NCBI RefSeq assembly: GCF_039729195.1
Contig: NZ_CP155796.1
Coordinates: forward strand, 806,001 to 870,000
Direction of reading: 5' to 3'
Source of the DNA: Mycobacterium sp. DL
GTDB lineage: Bacteria; Actinomycetota; Actinomycetes; Mycobacteriales; Mycobacteriaceae
Length of the DNA stretch: 64,000 nucleotides
Positions 1 to 8,778 of the stretch are shown here, piece by piece (position 1 is the first letter of the stretch; each line of letters starts with the position of its first letter). The translations under genes and the position numbers were made by a program. The notes below the pieces were generated by a model. The model made no database searches, was not told the DNA's origin, and saw nothing but the letters and a program-made list of their open reading frames with translations.

Positions 1-256
1 CGTCGAGCACCGCGAGTCCGCCCGCAGCGAGCATGCCATTGACCGGCTCGATGACATCGAAGACGCGCAGCACCGACACATCGCTGCGAAGCGCACCGAT
101 CTCGCCCGCAGCATAGTGCTGCTGCGCCGAGTTGCCGACCACGACAACGGAAATCAGCTTCACCGCCAGCGCGAGCACCACGACCGCGATCGGCGTCGAG
201 GCCAACAGGACGCGCCGACGCACCCGTAGCCGGGAAGGTTGTGGGGTCCGTGTCAC
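1..256 (-). CDS. Membrane protein at the distal end of the MoxR operon (partial, 3' end outside window)
   Basis: The frame stays open for 85 codons from a GTG at 256-254 to the window edge, so the C-terminus is missing. The GTG overlaps the TGA of the upstream VWA gene (GTGA), which indicates translational coupling. The N-terminus is basic (RLRVRRR, about residues 9-15), followed by one strongly hydrophobic segment at about residues 18-41, so it is a signal anchor or the first membrane helix with the rest outside the cytoplasm. The family cannot be named from this fragment; in comparable MoxR operons the terminal gene encodes a membrane protein, sometimes with TPR repeats. Confidence 0.7.
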   Translation of the reverse strand, partial: MTRTPQPSRLRVRRRVLLASTPIAVVVLALAVKLISVVVVGNSAQQHYAAGEIGALRSDVSVLRVFDVIEPVNGMLAAGGLAVLD

Positions 257-1176
257 GACAGCACATCCCGGTAGGTGGAGCGACTGCGGCGCAGATCGCG
301 CGCGGACAGATAGATCTCGAGCAGGAGCAGCAGCGACGCGAGCATCGTGAAGACCCAGTAGAACTCGACGCGGACAGGCGCAGACTGTGACGTGACGGCG
401 GGTTGTCCGGTCGTGGCGTCTGCCTGGGGGAGCGCTTGGCCCGCCGTTCGCTGAACGTAGGGAACACCGAGTTGCTCGGCCACGCCGCGCAGCGCCTCCT
501 CGTTCAGCGCCGGGCCGGCGCCATATCCGAACACCGTGCCTCCGTCCACCACGTCTGTGTCGAAGGTTCCCTGCGGAGTGCTGGACTGCGCGGCCCCGGA
601 GCCGAAGTAGTAGACCAGGTTCTCCGATCGCGGATACTGCTGGCCCGCCGCGATCAGCTGGTAGCGCAGCACATTCGACGCGGCGCCGGCGTTGGCCTGG
701 TCACTTCCCGCGGCGGCGCCGACCGCAGGGTTCAGTGCATCCACGACAGGCTCGAGGCTCCACGCGTCGCTCGACAGCGGCCAGTCGATCGCAGGCCGCG
801 AGTCGAACGCGATGACCGCGAAGCGTGCGTCCGGGTGGGATCGGATCAGCGCGCGGATGTCGTCGCGGATGCCCGTCATCCGGGCGGCGCCGCCGAAGTC
901 CGCGATCGCCGAGTCCGCGGAACGGTCGACGACGAAGTACACGTTGGCGCCCTGCGTCACGGGCGCCTCGTCGGCCTCGGAGACGGTGCCCGTGCCGGGC
1001 CGCGCGGCGGCGATCAACACCAGCACGATCGCCAGCGTCATACCGCCCCAGCGCAGTACCGCCTTCGTACCCTTTCCCGACCCACCCGTCAGGCGCAGCG
1101 CGATCAGACGGAACGCGATGAGCGCCAACGCGATCGCACCGAGCGCCGGCAGCGGCAGAACCGGATCGAAGGTCAT
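253..1176 (-). CDS. VWA-domain membrane protein, degenerate MIDAS
   Basis: A 307-residue protein with hydrophobic segments at about 10-28 and 44-58, a soluble middle region, and a third segment near 273-292. This N-terminal-anchor, VWA, C-terminal-anchor layout is typical of BatA/BatB-like partners of MoxR ATPases. The first strand of the VWA fold is VYFVVDRSADS (79-89): the metal site that should read DxSxS is DRSAD, so the third ligand is Asp rather than Ser. It overlaps the preceding gene by 4 nt (ATGA) and the following gene by 4 nt. It probably acts with the MoxR ATPase in envelope protein or complex maturation; that role is inferred from the family. Confidence 0.8.
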   Translation of the reverse strand: MTFDPVLPLPALGAIALALIAFRLIALRLTGGSGKGTKAVLRWGGMTLAIVLVLIAAARPGTGTVSEADEAPVTQGANVYFVVDRSADSAIADFGGAARMTGIRDDIRALIRSHPDARFAVIAFDSRPAIDWPLSSDAWSLEPVVDALNPAVGAAAGSDQANAGAASNVLRYQLIAAGQQYPRSENLVYYFGSGAAQSSTPQGTFDTDVVDGGTVFGYGAGPALNEEALRGVAEQLGVPYVQRTAGQALPQADATTGQPAVTSQSAPVRVEFYWVFTMLASLLLLLEIYLSARDLRRSRSTYRDVLS

Positions 1177-2183
1177 CGGCGCACCGCCATCAACGACACG
1201 CTCAGCAGCGCCGCCACCGCCAACGCGGCGACGAGGACCAGCACCGGCGTATCACCCCGGCCGCCAGCGTCCCGGTCTGCCGCGGGGGCGGCGCGGATCG
1301 TGTCGAGATCGGCCCCGAGCGCGGCGGAGTCGAATCGGAAGAACTGGCCGCCTGTCGCGCCGGTGACCGCAGCCAGCGCGTCGGTCTCGCGTCCGGGGGT
1401 GGCCACTGCGTTGACCTCCACACCCGCCTGCAGTGCCATCTCGGTCACCTGGGCATCGGTGAACAGTGACGGCCTGTTGTCGTCAGGCGACCGCAGCGCA
1501 CCCGGGCCCAGATAGATCAGCGAACGGCGAGTGTCGCCGCTCGACTCGAAGCCGGGGAAGCCGGTGAGGCACAGCGCCAGGACATCGGCGACGGTCGGCG
1601 AGTAGTCGTCGTAGGCCACCGGCGCGGCGAACGACTCGGTCCGAGCCCGCAGCGAAACGGTCCCCGTTGGTGGCAGCGTGCCGGCGTCGGCCTCGGCCTG
1701 AGCCCGGGCGGCTTGCGAGTAGTCCCCGAATCGGCCGGCGGCGAACTGATAGTCGCGGGTCAACGGCACGACCCTGCGGTTCGAGGACGTCAGCCCGATG
1801 CGCTCGGTGCCGAAGGTGGTCGTCTGGGCGGCGAAGTAGCCGAGGAACTCACCGGTCGCCGGGTCGGTGACGGGCTGGCCGACGCACAGCATGATGTCGT
1901 CTCGTGGGCCCGATTCGGTTGCGTTCGAAAGCGTTCCGCTGGGCCGTGCGCTGGCCAGAACCATCACCCCGAACAGCAGCGTCGACAGGGCGAGCACGGT
2001 GGCGAGGGTCCGTGTCTGCCTGCGGACCACGGCCCGGTACTCGGGCAGCCGGGTCAGCCGTGCGGTGTTCGCCAGCGGACGCCGACCTCGAGGGCGCTCC
2101 GTGGGCAACAGCACCGCCAGCGCGACGACGAGGATCAAAGCGACCACCCCGGCGATCGCGACCGCCCACCATGTCAGCTCCAT
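1173..2183 (-). CDS. VWA-like membrane protein without recognisable MIDAS
   Basis: A 336-residue protein with membrane segments at about 7-27 and 58-78 and a C-terminal one at about 311-334, the same architecture as the next gene in the operon. The first strand of the presumed VWA fold (IMLCVGQPV, about 97-105) lacks any DxSxS motif, so metal-dependent ligand binding is unlikely. It overlaps the upstream small membrane gene by 10 nt and the downstream VWA gene by 4 nt. The VWA assignment depends on operon position and topology more than on motif, so an unrelated extracytoplasmic domain is possible. Confidence 0.7.
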   Translation of the reverse strand: MELTWWAVAIAGVVALILVVALAVLLPTERPRGRRPLANTARLTRLPEYRAVVRRQTRTLATVLALSTLLFGVMVLASARPSGTLSNATESGPRDDIMLCVGQPVTDPATGEFLGYFAAQTTTFGTERIGLTSSNRRVVPLTRDYQFAAGRFGDYSQAARAQAEADAGTLPPTGTVSLRARTESFAAPVAYDDYSPTVADVLALCLTGFPGFESSGDTRRSLIYLGPGALRSPDDNRPSLFTDAQVTEMALQAGVEVNAVATPGRETDALAAVTGATGGQFFRFDSAALGADLDTIRAAPAADRDAGGRGDTPVLVLVAALAVAALLSVSLMAVRR

Positions 2184-2647
2184 GAGCGGATCAGCTCTTC
2201 GGTTCGATCGCCCAACACGCCCACATCGGCAGTTGCGGACCCGTCGAACTGGACGTCACCCAATGCCGCCAGCACCGGCGCCGCGACCGCCAGATCGCTT
2301 GCGGCGACGGCACGCAGCTGCATGTACTGGGCGCGCCGGCCCGTCGCCTGGTGCAGGAAGCTGCGCAGCGTCCGGCTCAGTGCCGCGCCGGCCTCCTCGC
2401 CGGACAGCTCACCGTCGCGGTACCGGCGGGTGATCGTGTTGGCCGTCCCGGCGAACCGGTGCCGCAGCACCCGCGCATGCAGTGGTCGCAGGATCGTGAT
2501 CCGGCGCAGTGTGTCCGCGGGCATCGTGGCGACGAAAATGCCTGCGTACCAGACGATGACAAGAAACAGCAGGCCGATCCCGAGCCACAACCACCAGGCG
2601 GAGTAGGACGGCGGTCCGCTGACGAACTCCAGCAGGTCATCCGGCAC
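2174..2647 (-). CDS. Small single-pass membrane protein of the MoxR operon
   Basis: A 157-residue protein with one membrane helix at about 17-40 (WWLWLGIGLLFLVIVWYAGIF) followed by a cytoplasmic, Arg-rich helical region containing RTLRSFLHQATGRRAQYM. It starts 11 nt inside the end of the DUF58 gene, so it is part of the same transcript. Proteins of this size and topology are normal between DUF58 and VWA genes in MoxR loci, and they usually carry a DUF4381-like annotation. No catalytic motif is visible and the specific role is unknown. Confidence 0.75.
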   Translation of the reverse strand: MPDDLLEFVSGPPSYSAWWLWLGIGLLFLVIVWYAGIFVATMPADTLRRITILRPLHARVLRHRFAGTANTITRRYRDGELSGEEAGAALSRTLRSFLHQATGRRAQYMQLRAVAASDLAVAAPVLAALGDVQFDGSATADVGVLGDRTEELIRSWS

Positions 2648-3497
2648 GCGACCACACCCCGGTCATCTCGACGATTCTGCGGCGGATGTCGGCACTGCTC
2701 GAGATCGTGACGTGTGGAATCGCCCGGGAGGTCAGCAGTTGCGAGAGTTGTTCGGTGCGGCGCTGTTCGGCGCGACGGTAGGCGGCGACGACCCGCGGCT
2801 CATGGCTGGCGGGTCCGAGGACCACGCGCCCGGTGGCGACGTCGAAGCCACCGTCGTCACCGGCAGCCACGGCCGCCATGTCGGGGATCATCGCCCACAT
2901 CACGTCGTGGCGGGCGGCCAGGCGGGTGAGCACCTCGGTCAGCCGGTCGTCGACGTCGGGTTCGTCGGAGACCACGACGATCAGCATCGAGTGGCGGTAA
3001 TGTGTTGCCACATAGGTCAATTGGTTGACGATGTCACTCGGTCCACGCGCCTCATGGCCGTGGTAGCGCGTCAGCAGGCTCTCGATGTGGTTCTCGCCGC
3101 GCCGCTGGCGGACGTTGACGCTGCCGCGCGCGTCTCCGTACACCATGCCCACCTCATCGGTGCGGCCGAGGGTGATCAAGCCGACGGCGCCCAGAACATT
3201 GAGCGCGACATCGCTTTTGAGCTCGCCGTCCGGTGCCAGGCCGGCCATGTTTCGGCCGGCATCGGCGACGAGCAGTATCTTGTGGTGCTTCTCGGAGACG
3301 AACCGCTTGATCAGCACGCTGCCGGAACGCGCGGAGGCCTTCCAATCGATGTCACGGACGTCGTCGCCGGGCACGTAGGGCCGTAGTTCGTCGAATTCGA
3401 GGCTGCGGGTGTGCAACAGCGCGTAGCGCCCACCCTCGAGCATTCCGCGGGTGTCGGTGCCGAAGTGCGCCTTCGCGCGGTTGAGGTGCTTACCCAT
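2637..3497 (-). CDS. DUF58 domain protein
   Basis: A 286-residue protein with the DUF58 signature YVPGDDVRDIDWKASAR at residues 41-57, followed by a VWA-like region (ILLVADAGRNMAG, then MLIVVVSDEPD). It has no membrane segment, so it is probably cytosolic or peripherally bound. DUF58 proteins nearly always follow a MoxR ATPase and are thought to be its adaptor or substrate-binding partner. Only 12 nt separate it from the moxR stop. The ATG at 3497 is the first in-frame start after that stop. Confidence 0.9.
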   Translation of the reverse strand: MGKHLNRAKAHFGTDTRGMLEGGRYALLHTRSLEFDELRPYVPGDDVRDIDWKASARSGSVLIKRFVSEKHHKILLVADAGRNMAGLAPDGELKSDVALNVLGAVGLITLGRTDEVGMVYGDARGSVNVRQRRGENHIESLLTRYHGHEARGPSDIVNQLTYVATHYRHSMLIVVVSDEPDVDDRLTEVLTRLAARHDVMWAMIPDMAAVAAGDDGGFDVATGRVVLGPASHEPRVVAAYRRAEQRRTEQLSQLLTSRAIPHVTISSSADIRRRIVEMTGVWSRAG

Positions 3498-3509
3498 GAC
3501 CGGCCCCGA

Positions 3510-4511
3510 TCAGGGCACCCGCACCGATTGCAGCGCCGCATCGATCACCACATCGGCGGTGACGCCTGCGCTGGCCGCCTCGAAGCCGAGGATCAGCCGG
3601 TGCTGCAGCACGCGGTGCGCCAGGTCGGCGATGTCGCCGGGGACCACGTGGTTGCGGCCGGACAGCACCGCCAGGGCGCGGGCCGACGTGCACAACGCGA
3701 TGGTGGCCCGGGGGCTGGCGCCGTACTCGACGAGCCGGGCGATCTGCCGCGGGAGATAGTTGCCCGCGTCCCGGGTCACCCCGACCAGCCGGCTGGCGTA
3801 GAGCATCAGGTTGCGGTTCATGTGCACATCGCGTGCGACGCGCTGCAGGTGCCGGATGTCGTCGAGGTGGGCCACCGGCGGGGTGCGGTGGTCCCGATCG
3901 TAGAGTCCGGCGTCGCGGCGGGTGAGCACCTCGACCTCCTCCTCCGGGGACGGGTACCGGACGATTTCCTTGAGCAGGAACCGATCGGTCTGAGCCTCCG
4001 ACAGGGCGTAGGTGCCCTCCTGGTCGACCGGGTTCTGGGTGGCGATCACCAGGAACGGCTCGGGGATCGGGTAGACCGTGCCGGCAATGGTGGTCTGGCG
4101 TTCCTCCATCGCCTCCAGCATGGCGCTCTGGGTCTTGGCGCTGGAGCGGTTGATCTCGTCGAGCAGCACGACGTTGGCGTGCACCGGTCCGAGCTGGGTG
4201 ACGAACGATGTTGTCGCCGCGTCGTACACCTGGGTGCCGATGATGTCGCTGGGCAGCAGATCGGGGGTGCACTGGATGCGCCGGAAGACACCGTCGATCG
4301 ACTCCGCGATGACACGCGCCGCGGTGGTCTTGGCCAGCCCGGGAACGCTCTCGAGCAGGATGTGGCCACCGGTCAGCAGCCCGATCAGCAGCGATTCCCG
4401 CAGGTGCTCCTGACCGACGACCTTCGCCGAGAACGCGTCGGACAGCGTCCTGACAATGCGTTGCGCCTGGTCATTGGCAAAGTGGTCGGGGTCGGTACGG
4501 GCTGCGGTCAT
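3510..4511 (-). CDS. MoxR-family AAA+ ATPase
   Basis: An AAA+ ATPase of 333 residues from the ATG at 4511. The frame is open to 4550, but the added 13 residues look non-conserved. It has Walker A ESVPGLAKTT (54-63), Walker B VVLLDEINRS (114-123), a sensor-1 region VIATQNPVDQEG (155-166) and the MoxR C-terminal lid. MoxR ATPases act as chaperones that assemble or activate protein complexes, often at the envelope, working with DUF58 and VWA proteins such as those encoded directly downstream. It is the first gene of a minus-strand operon running past the window edge. Family assignment is firm; the client proteins are unknown. Confidence 0.93.
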   Translation of the reverse strand: MTAARTDPDHFANDQAQRIVRTLSDAFSAKVVGQEHLRESLLIGLLTGGHILLESVPGLAKTTAARVIAESIDGVFRRIQCTPDLLPSDIIGTQVYDAATTSFVTQLGPVHANVVLLDEINRSSAKTQSAMLEAMEERQTTIAGTVYPIPEPFLVIATQNPVDQEGTYALSEAQTDRFLLKEIVRYPSPEEEVEVLTRRDAGLYDRDHRTPPVAHLDDIRHLQRVARDVHMNRNLMLYASRLVGVTRDAGNYLPRQIARLVEYGASPRATIALCTSARALAVLSGRNHVVPGDIADLAHRVLQHRLILGFEAASAGVTADVVIDAALQSVRVP

Positions 4512-4580
4512 CCAGCGGGGTGTACCCACGCCGATCGGGCGCGCAAACAAACCGCGGCCGCCGCCAAGCGCGCCCGATCG

Positions 4581-5450
4581 TCAGCCGAACACCAGCGCGG
4601 CGGCCACCGCCAGCGCCCACACCAGCATCGTCAGCCCGGTATCCCGCAGCACCGGGATCAGGTCCCTGCCGCCCAGCCCGGCGCGAACCGGCTTGGCGGC
4701 ACGCACCGCGAGTGGCAGCGCGATCAGGCCGACCGCGCACCAGGGCGTCGCGAGCATCAACACCAGCGTCAGCACGAATGCCACCGCCAGCAGCGCCTGG
4801 AACAGCAACCGGGTTCTGCCGTCACCGAGTCGCACGGCCAGCGTGATCTTGCCGGACTGGGTGTCGGTGGGGATGTCGCGCAGATTGTTGGCCACCAGCA
4901 CCGCCGAGGACAGGCAGCCGGTCGCCACGGCGAGCGCGCCCCCGACCCAGTCGATGCGCAGCGCCTGGGTGTACTGGGTGCCCAGCACCGCAACGAGCCC
5001 GAAGAACACGAACACCGCGACCTCGCCGAAGCCGAGATATCCGTACGGCTTGGAACCGCCGGTGTAGAGCCACGCTCCGGCGATGCACACCGCGCCGACC
5101 GCGATCAGCCACGGAGCGCTGAACCATGCCAGCACCACACCGGCCACCGCGGCGACGGCCAGGCTGATGACCGCGGCCGTCAGCACTGCCCGCGGCGCCG
5201 CGAGCTTCGAACCGACCAGTCGCAGCGGTCCGGCCCGCACGTCGTCGGTGCCGCGGATGCCGTCGGAGTAGTCGTTGGCGTAGTTGACCCCGATGATCAT
5301 CGCCACCGCGACCACCAACGCGAGCAACGCCTTCCACCACGACGCGGCGCCGAGCCACGCCGCGGCGCCCGTTCCGGCGAACACCGGCGCGACGGCGTTG
5401 GGCAGCGTTCGGGGACGCGCCCCCTCGACCCACTGGGCGATACTGGCCAC
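4581..5450 (-). CDS. menA: 1,4-dihydroxy-2-naphthoate polyprenyltransferase MenA
   Basis: MenA attaches the polyprenyl tail to 1,4-dihydroxy-2-naphthoate with loss of CO2, giving demethylmenaquinone in the membrane. The 289-residue protein (GTG start at 5450) is close to my memory of M. tuberculosis MenA. It carries the UbiA motif [13 protein letters not shown] (58-70), a second Asp-rich motif NNLRDIPTD, and about eight membrane helices. The frame extends upstream to 5696, but the extra region is polar, antisense to the 72-residue gene at 5503, and absent from known MenA, so the GTG beginning [17 protein letters not shown] is chosen. Its substrate comes from the menD/C/E/B pathway elsewhere in this window. 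Confidence 0.95.
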   Translation of the reverse strand: MASIAQWVEGARPRTLPNAVAPVFAGTGAAAWLGAASWWKALLALVVAVAMIIGVNYANDYSDGIRGTDDVRAGPLRLVGSKLAAPRAVLTAAVISLAVAAVAGVVLAWFSAPWLIAVGAVCIAGAWLYTGGSKPYGYLGFGEVAVFVFFGLVAVLGTQYTQALRIDWVGGALAVATGCLSSAVLVANNLRDIPTDTQSGKITLAVRLGDGRTRLLFQALLAVAFVLTLVLMLATPWCAVGLIALPLAVRAAKPVRAGLGGRDLIPVLRDTGLTMLVWALAVAAALVFG

Positions 5451-5502
5451 GGGCGTCAGTCTTGCACGCGTCCGGTGGCGCTCGTCGTGGCAGACTGAAC
5501 GC

Positions 5503-5721
5503 ATGGACGACCGACTGAGCAAGGCCGAGATCCGCAAGGACGCCGTGCAGGAGATCGTCGGGGCCGGCGCATCGACGGTCGGCGAGGTGACGTCGATCAT
5601 CACCTCCGCGGTCAAGGATGTCGCGAACGCCATCGGTGGGCTCGCGACCGACGTGTTCGAGATCCGCGACGGAGCCCGGCGCGCGTCGCGGCACACCGAG
5701 GACGAGCCCGACGACGCTTAG
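5503..5721 (+). CDS. Small conserved hypothetical protein (72 aa)
   Basis: An ATG at 5503, 52 nt upstream of and divergent from the menA start, opens a 72-residue frame. The protein is probably helical and amphipathic: a charged N-terminus ([15 protein letters not shown]), a Gly/Ala/Thr/Val-rich centre ([27 protein letters not shown], read as two adjoining parts), and an acidic tail (EDEPDDA). It has no Cys and no catalytic motif. It reads as a real gene because the divergent menA start makes room for it and the stop precedes the convergent arabinosyltransferase-like gene by only 4 nt. Function unknown. Confidence 0.65.
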   Translation: MDDRLSKAEIRKDAVQEIVGAGASTVGEVTSIITSAVKDVANAIGGLATDVFEIRDGARRASRHTEDEPDDA

Positions 5722-5725
5722 GTCA

Positions 5726-8686
5726 TCACCGGGGTCGCTGACCCCTGATGCCGCCGGCGCCCGGCACCACCTCTCGAGTTGTGGTGCGCGAGTAGCTGTC
5801 CCGTGCCGCGGTGTCCCCGGAGACCAGCACTGATCCCCAGTCGATGTCGGGGTGTCCGACGAGTCTGCTCGGGATCTCGTTCAGTTCCCCGAATTCGGCG
5901 AGTCCGGCGAAGGTGCCGCCGAGGTCTGATCTGCGGTCCTCGGTGAACCACGGGCGGGGAGATTCGATCACCGTGCGCGGCGTCTGCGCCAGTCCGCCGG
6001 AGACCTCGGCGATGTTCTGCACGCAGGGGAACAGGAACGACATCGGCCAACTGATCAGCACCGGTCCGTTGTCGGCCAGGAAGCTGTTGAGCGGAATGCT
6101 GGTGCGCAACCGCGGGCCGGTGAAGGCCAGCCAGCCCGCCTCGTCGGTGCGGCCGTCGACGGCGTGGATGCGCACCCGGTCGGCGCCGGCGGGGACATCG
6201 GCGGAGTCGACCCCCACCGACCGCCACAGCGGATGCTCGGGATCCTCGTCGGAGGCCGGTCGGTCGACCGGCGCGCTCGAACCGAGCACCGCCACGTCTG
6301 CACCGTCGGCCCTGCCGAACTCCAGGCGCAGCGTGTTGGCACCGGAGGTGCGACCTGAAATCGACAGGGCCACTCCGGCGTCGGGTGCCAGGGGCGGCAA
6401 CACGAACCATTCGGTGGTGATCTCCGCAGTGGCCGGGTTGTCGGGGGTCCAACTGCCCCACATGTGAGCCGACGTGCCGGATCCCGGTGGGTCCGGGGGA
6501 GGTGCGCCGGGATAGAAGCCCGCCAGCGCGGCGAACCCCGATGACCGGCCGCCCGGTCCCGCCGCTGCCAGCACCTCGCCGTCGGGCAGCACCTCGACGT
6601 CGTCGGCCAACCCGCACACCTGGGTCGACGCGATCCGGTTCAGGTTCGTCATCGCCAGCGAACCGGCGGACCGCCGCAGCGGCGCGGCGACAAAAGATCC
6701 GATCAGCAGCACCAGCGCGGTAGCGAAGGCGACCACGGTCGTCACCGCGGGCCCGAGGGTGGCGATCTGCGCGCGTCGGACGCGCCGCAAGGCCATCGCG
6801 GTGACGGTGCCCGCCGCCAGCAGACCCACCCACAGCAGCGGGTTGTTCAGCGGTGCGCCCGCCGGTCGTACCGGGTCCGACGGCCACGGGACGTCGTAGA
6901 CCGCAGGAAGCCACCACGCGTTCGGGCCCGCGAACACCAGCGCCGCCGCCGCGGCCAGCAGCAGCGATCCGGCTGCTCCGAGTGCCGCGGTGAAGCGATC
7001 CGGTGTGCCCGCCCGCCGGACCACCAATACCACCGCCACGGTGACGAACGAGGCGAACAACCCGGCGGCCGAACCGAAGTGGTACGACCACTTCGACGGT
7101 CCCATCGCGAGGAGCAGCAGCGCGAGCACCACCGCAGCCCCCAGTCGCGCTGCCGTCACCCCGAGGCGGTCGCGGCGTCGCCACACCAGGGCGCCGACGA
7201 TCGGCAGCAGCGCGATCGTGAACAGCACCGGCATCCGCTTCGCGAAGCTGCCCTGCTGGTCGGGCTGGAGCAGGTAGCCGTATCGGGTCGGCTCCTGGTA
7301 CCACGGCAGCGACGGTCCGAAGAAGTTGTGCCAGGTGGTCGCGGTGACCAGCGCATCCCAGGTCTGATCGGCGAAGATCACGGTAAAGGCCGATGCGGCA
7401 ATGCAACTCAACAGCAGCACGATCGCCAGCAGGTGCAGTCGAGTCCGCGCCGCTGTCCGCGCCACCGCGATCAGCCGGGGTGCGAACACGATGATCGGTG
7501 CAAGAACCAGCGCACCGGTCGGGCTGATCGGGATGGTGAGCGCGGCGACCAGGGCCAGGCAGCCCAGCCCCGCCGGGCCACGCACCCGCCACGCGAGCGC
7601 CAGGGCCACGGTGACGCCGAAGGCCACGAAAGACTCCGGCCGCGTCCCGAGGTTGAACGGCAGCCAGGTGACGAGCAGACAGACCGCAGCCAGCATCCGC
7701 ACCGCAGCGGTCGCCGGCAGCGCCGCGCCGAGCACGCCGCGGCTGAGGACAAACCACGTGCCCACCGCCAACAGGGTGCTGGGCACTCGCAGCCACAGCG
7801 GCGCGATGCTGATCTCGGTCAGCGGGGCGAGCAACTGCTGAGTGAGCGCAAACGGCACCTCGGCGGCGTTCCACCATCGGTAGTAGTTCCCCGGGTCGCC
7901 TGTGTCGGCGACAGTGCGGGCGATGGTGGTCGCCCAGCCGTCGTCGACGGCGAGCGGTCCGATGATCGCCCACCCGCAGAACGTGGCGACCACCGCGACG
8001 TCGATCCACCACAGCCGCTTCCATCGGACTCGTGGACGTCCGCGACGGCCCGGCGGGGCCCGACCGCGGCTCAGCAGAACAAACGCGGCCACCACCGCCG
8101 ACAGCTGCACGACGATCAGCACGGCCTTGAGCACCGTCGGCGTCGTCGCGAACGGACCGGTGATGTCCGCGGTCACCGACAGCCCGTCGGAGTCGGGCGG
8201 GACGAGGTCGGTGCGGAAGCCGAACACTTCGGGCACGGGTTGGTCCGCGAGGTCGGTGGTCTGCCCGTCGGCGCCGACGACGGCCATCCCGTCGGGGCCG
8301 GAATCGACAGTGATCCGGCAGTCCGTCGGCGCGGGCGGCACGACCAGGCGCTGCTCGACGCCGTCGGCACGCAGTGTCGCCACCCCCGCGGAACCGGTGA
8401 CCGTCATCCCGTCGCCGTCGGCTCCGGTCGCCAGCACGGTGACCGGCGCGGACTGTGCTGTCGCGGCCCGCAGCGCCGAACACGGAATCGACACCGTGAG
8501 AGCGCTCGGCCGGTACGGGTGAACCAGGGCCGTGCCCGAGACCGCAGGCTGGCCGGGCGCGGGCCAGGTGAGGGTGGTGGTCTCCGCGACGACCGGGGCG
8601 AACGGCAGGACGAGGGCCGTCACGATTCCGGTCAGACCGACGAGTAGCGCGAGCCACGTCTGCTGTGTTGAGTTGAGTGCCCGCAT
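5726..8686 (-). CDS. Emb-family arabinosyltransferase paralogue (solitary)
   Basis: A 986-residue polytopic membrane protein. The start at 8686 follows a strong GGGGGA ribosome site; the frame opens upstream to 8821 without such support. Its architecture matches EmbA/B/C: a first helix (about 9-32), an N-terminal periplasmic carbohydrate-binding-like domain, Asp248-Asp249 at the place of the Emb catalytic DD motif (GPLAVDDGWATT), many membrane segments with TWLPFNLGTRPE resembling the Emb MPFNNGLRPE region, and a C-terminal lectin-like domain (GWLAFTGPRLR, WPMSFLFPC). Emb enzymes transfer arabinose from decaprenyl-phosphoryl-arabinose onto cell-wall arabinogalactan or lipoarabinomannan. It is not in an embCAB cluster here. 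Specificity unknown. Confidence 0.85.
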   Translation of the reverse strand: MRALNSTQQTWLALLVGLTGIVTALVLPFAPVVAETTTLTWPAPGQPAVSGTALVHPYRPSALTVSIPCSALRAATAQSAPVTVLATGADGDGMTVTGSAGVATLRADGVEQRLVVPPAPTDCRITVDSGPDGMAVVGADGQTTDLADQPVPEVFGFRTDLVPPDSDGLSVTADITGPFATTPTVLKAVLIVVQLSAVVAAFVLLSRGRAPPGRRGRPRVRWKRLWWIDVAVVATFCGWAIIGPLAVDDGWATTIARTVADTGDPGNYYRWWNAAEVPFALTQQLLAPLTEISIAPLWLRVPSTLLAVGTWFVLSRGVLGAALPATAAVRMLAAVCLLVTWLPFNLGTRPESFVAFGVTVALALAWRVRGPAGLGCLALVAALTIPISPTGALVLAPIIVFAPRLIAVARTAARTRLHLLAIVLLLSCIAASAFTVIFADQTWDALVTATTWHNFFGPSLPWYQEPTRYGYLLQPDQQGSFAKRMPVLFTIALLPIVGALVWRRRDRLGVTAARLGAAVVLALLLLAMGPSKWSYHFGSAAGLFASFVTVAVVLVVRRAGTPDRFTAALGAAGSLLLAAAAALVFAGPNAWWLPAVYDVPWPSDPVRPAGAPLNNPLLWVGLLAAGTVTAMALRRVRRAQIATLGPAVTTVVAFATALVLLIGSFVAAPLRRSAGSLAMTNLNRIASTQVCGLADDVEVLPDGEVLAAAGPGGRSSGFAALAGFYPGAPPPDPPGSGTSAHMWGSWTPDNPATAEITTEWFVLPPLAPDAGVALSISGRTSGANTLRLEFGRADGADVAVLGSSAPVDRPASDEDPEHPLWRSVGVDSADVPAGADRVRIHAVDGRTDEAGWLAFTGPRLRTSIPLNSFLADNGPVLISWPMSFLFPCVQNIAEVSGGLAQTPRTVIESPRPWFTEDRRSDLGGTFAGLAEFGELNEIPSRLVGHPDIDWGSVLVSGDTAARDSYSRTTTREVVPGAGGIRGQRPR

Positions 8687-8778
8687 AGATTTCCCCCGAC
8701 AGCCTGCCCACTGTTCGGCCCTCGGGACCGTATCCGAGGCTGACGTCACCACAACGTCATGCTTGAGGCGGGTGCCTG

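Noticed and set aside
403..5498. Very long plus-strand open frames opposite the MoxR operon and menA (up to about 690 codons)
   Set aside because: They are antisense to genes with clear family motifs, are rich in Arg/Gln/His/Gly as expected of GC-rich shadow frames, and show no domain.
5451..5696. N-terminal extension of menA
   Set aside because: Polar, unlike any MenA, and antisense to the 72-residue gene; the GTG at 5450 begins the conserved sequence.
7079..8647. A 522-codon plus-strand frame opposite the Emb-like gene
   Set aside because: Composition is shadow-like (HRQR-rich) and it lies wholly antisense to a convincing gene.
5718..8711. A 997-codon frame on the minus strand overlapping the Emb-like gene
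   Set aside because: It is the same strand but another phase; the translation is Arg/Gly-rich with no hydrophobic helices, whereas the chosen frame shows full Emb architecture.
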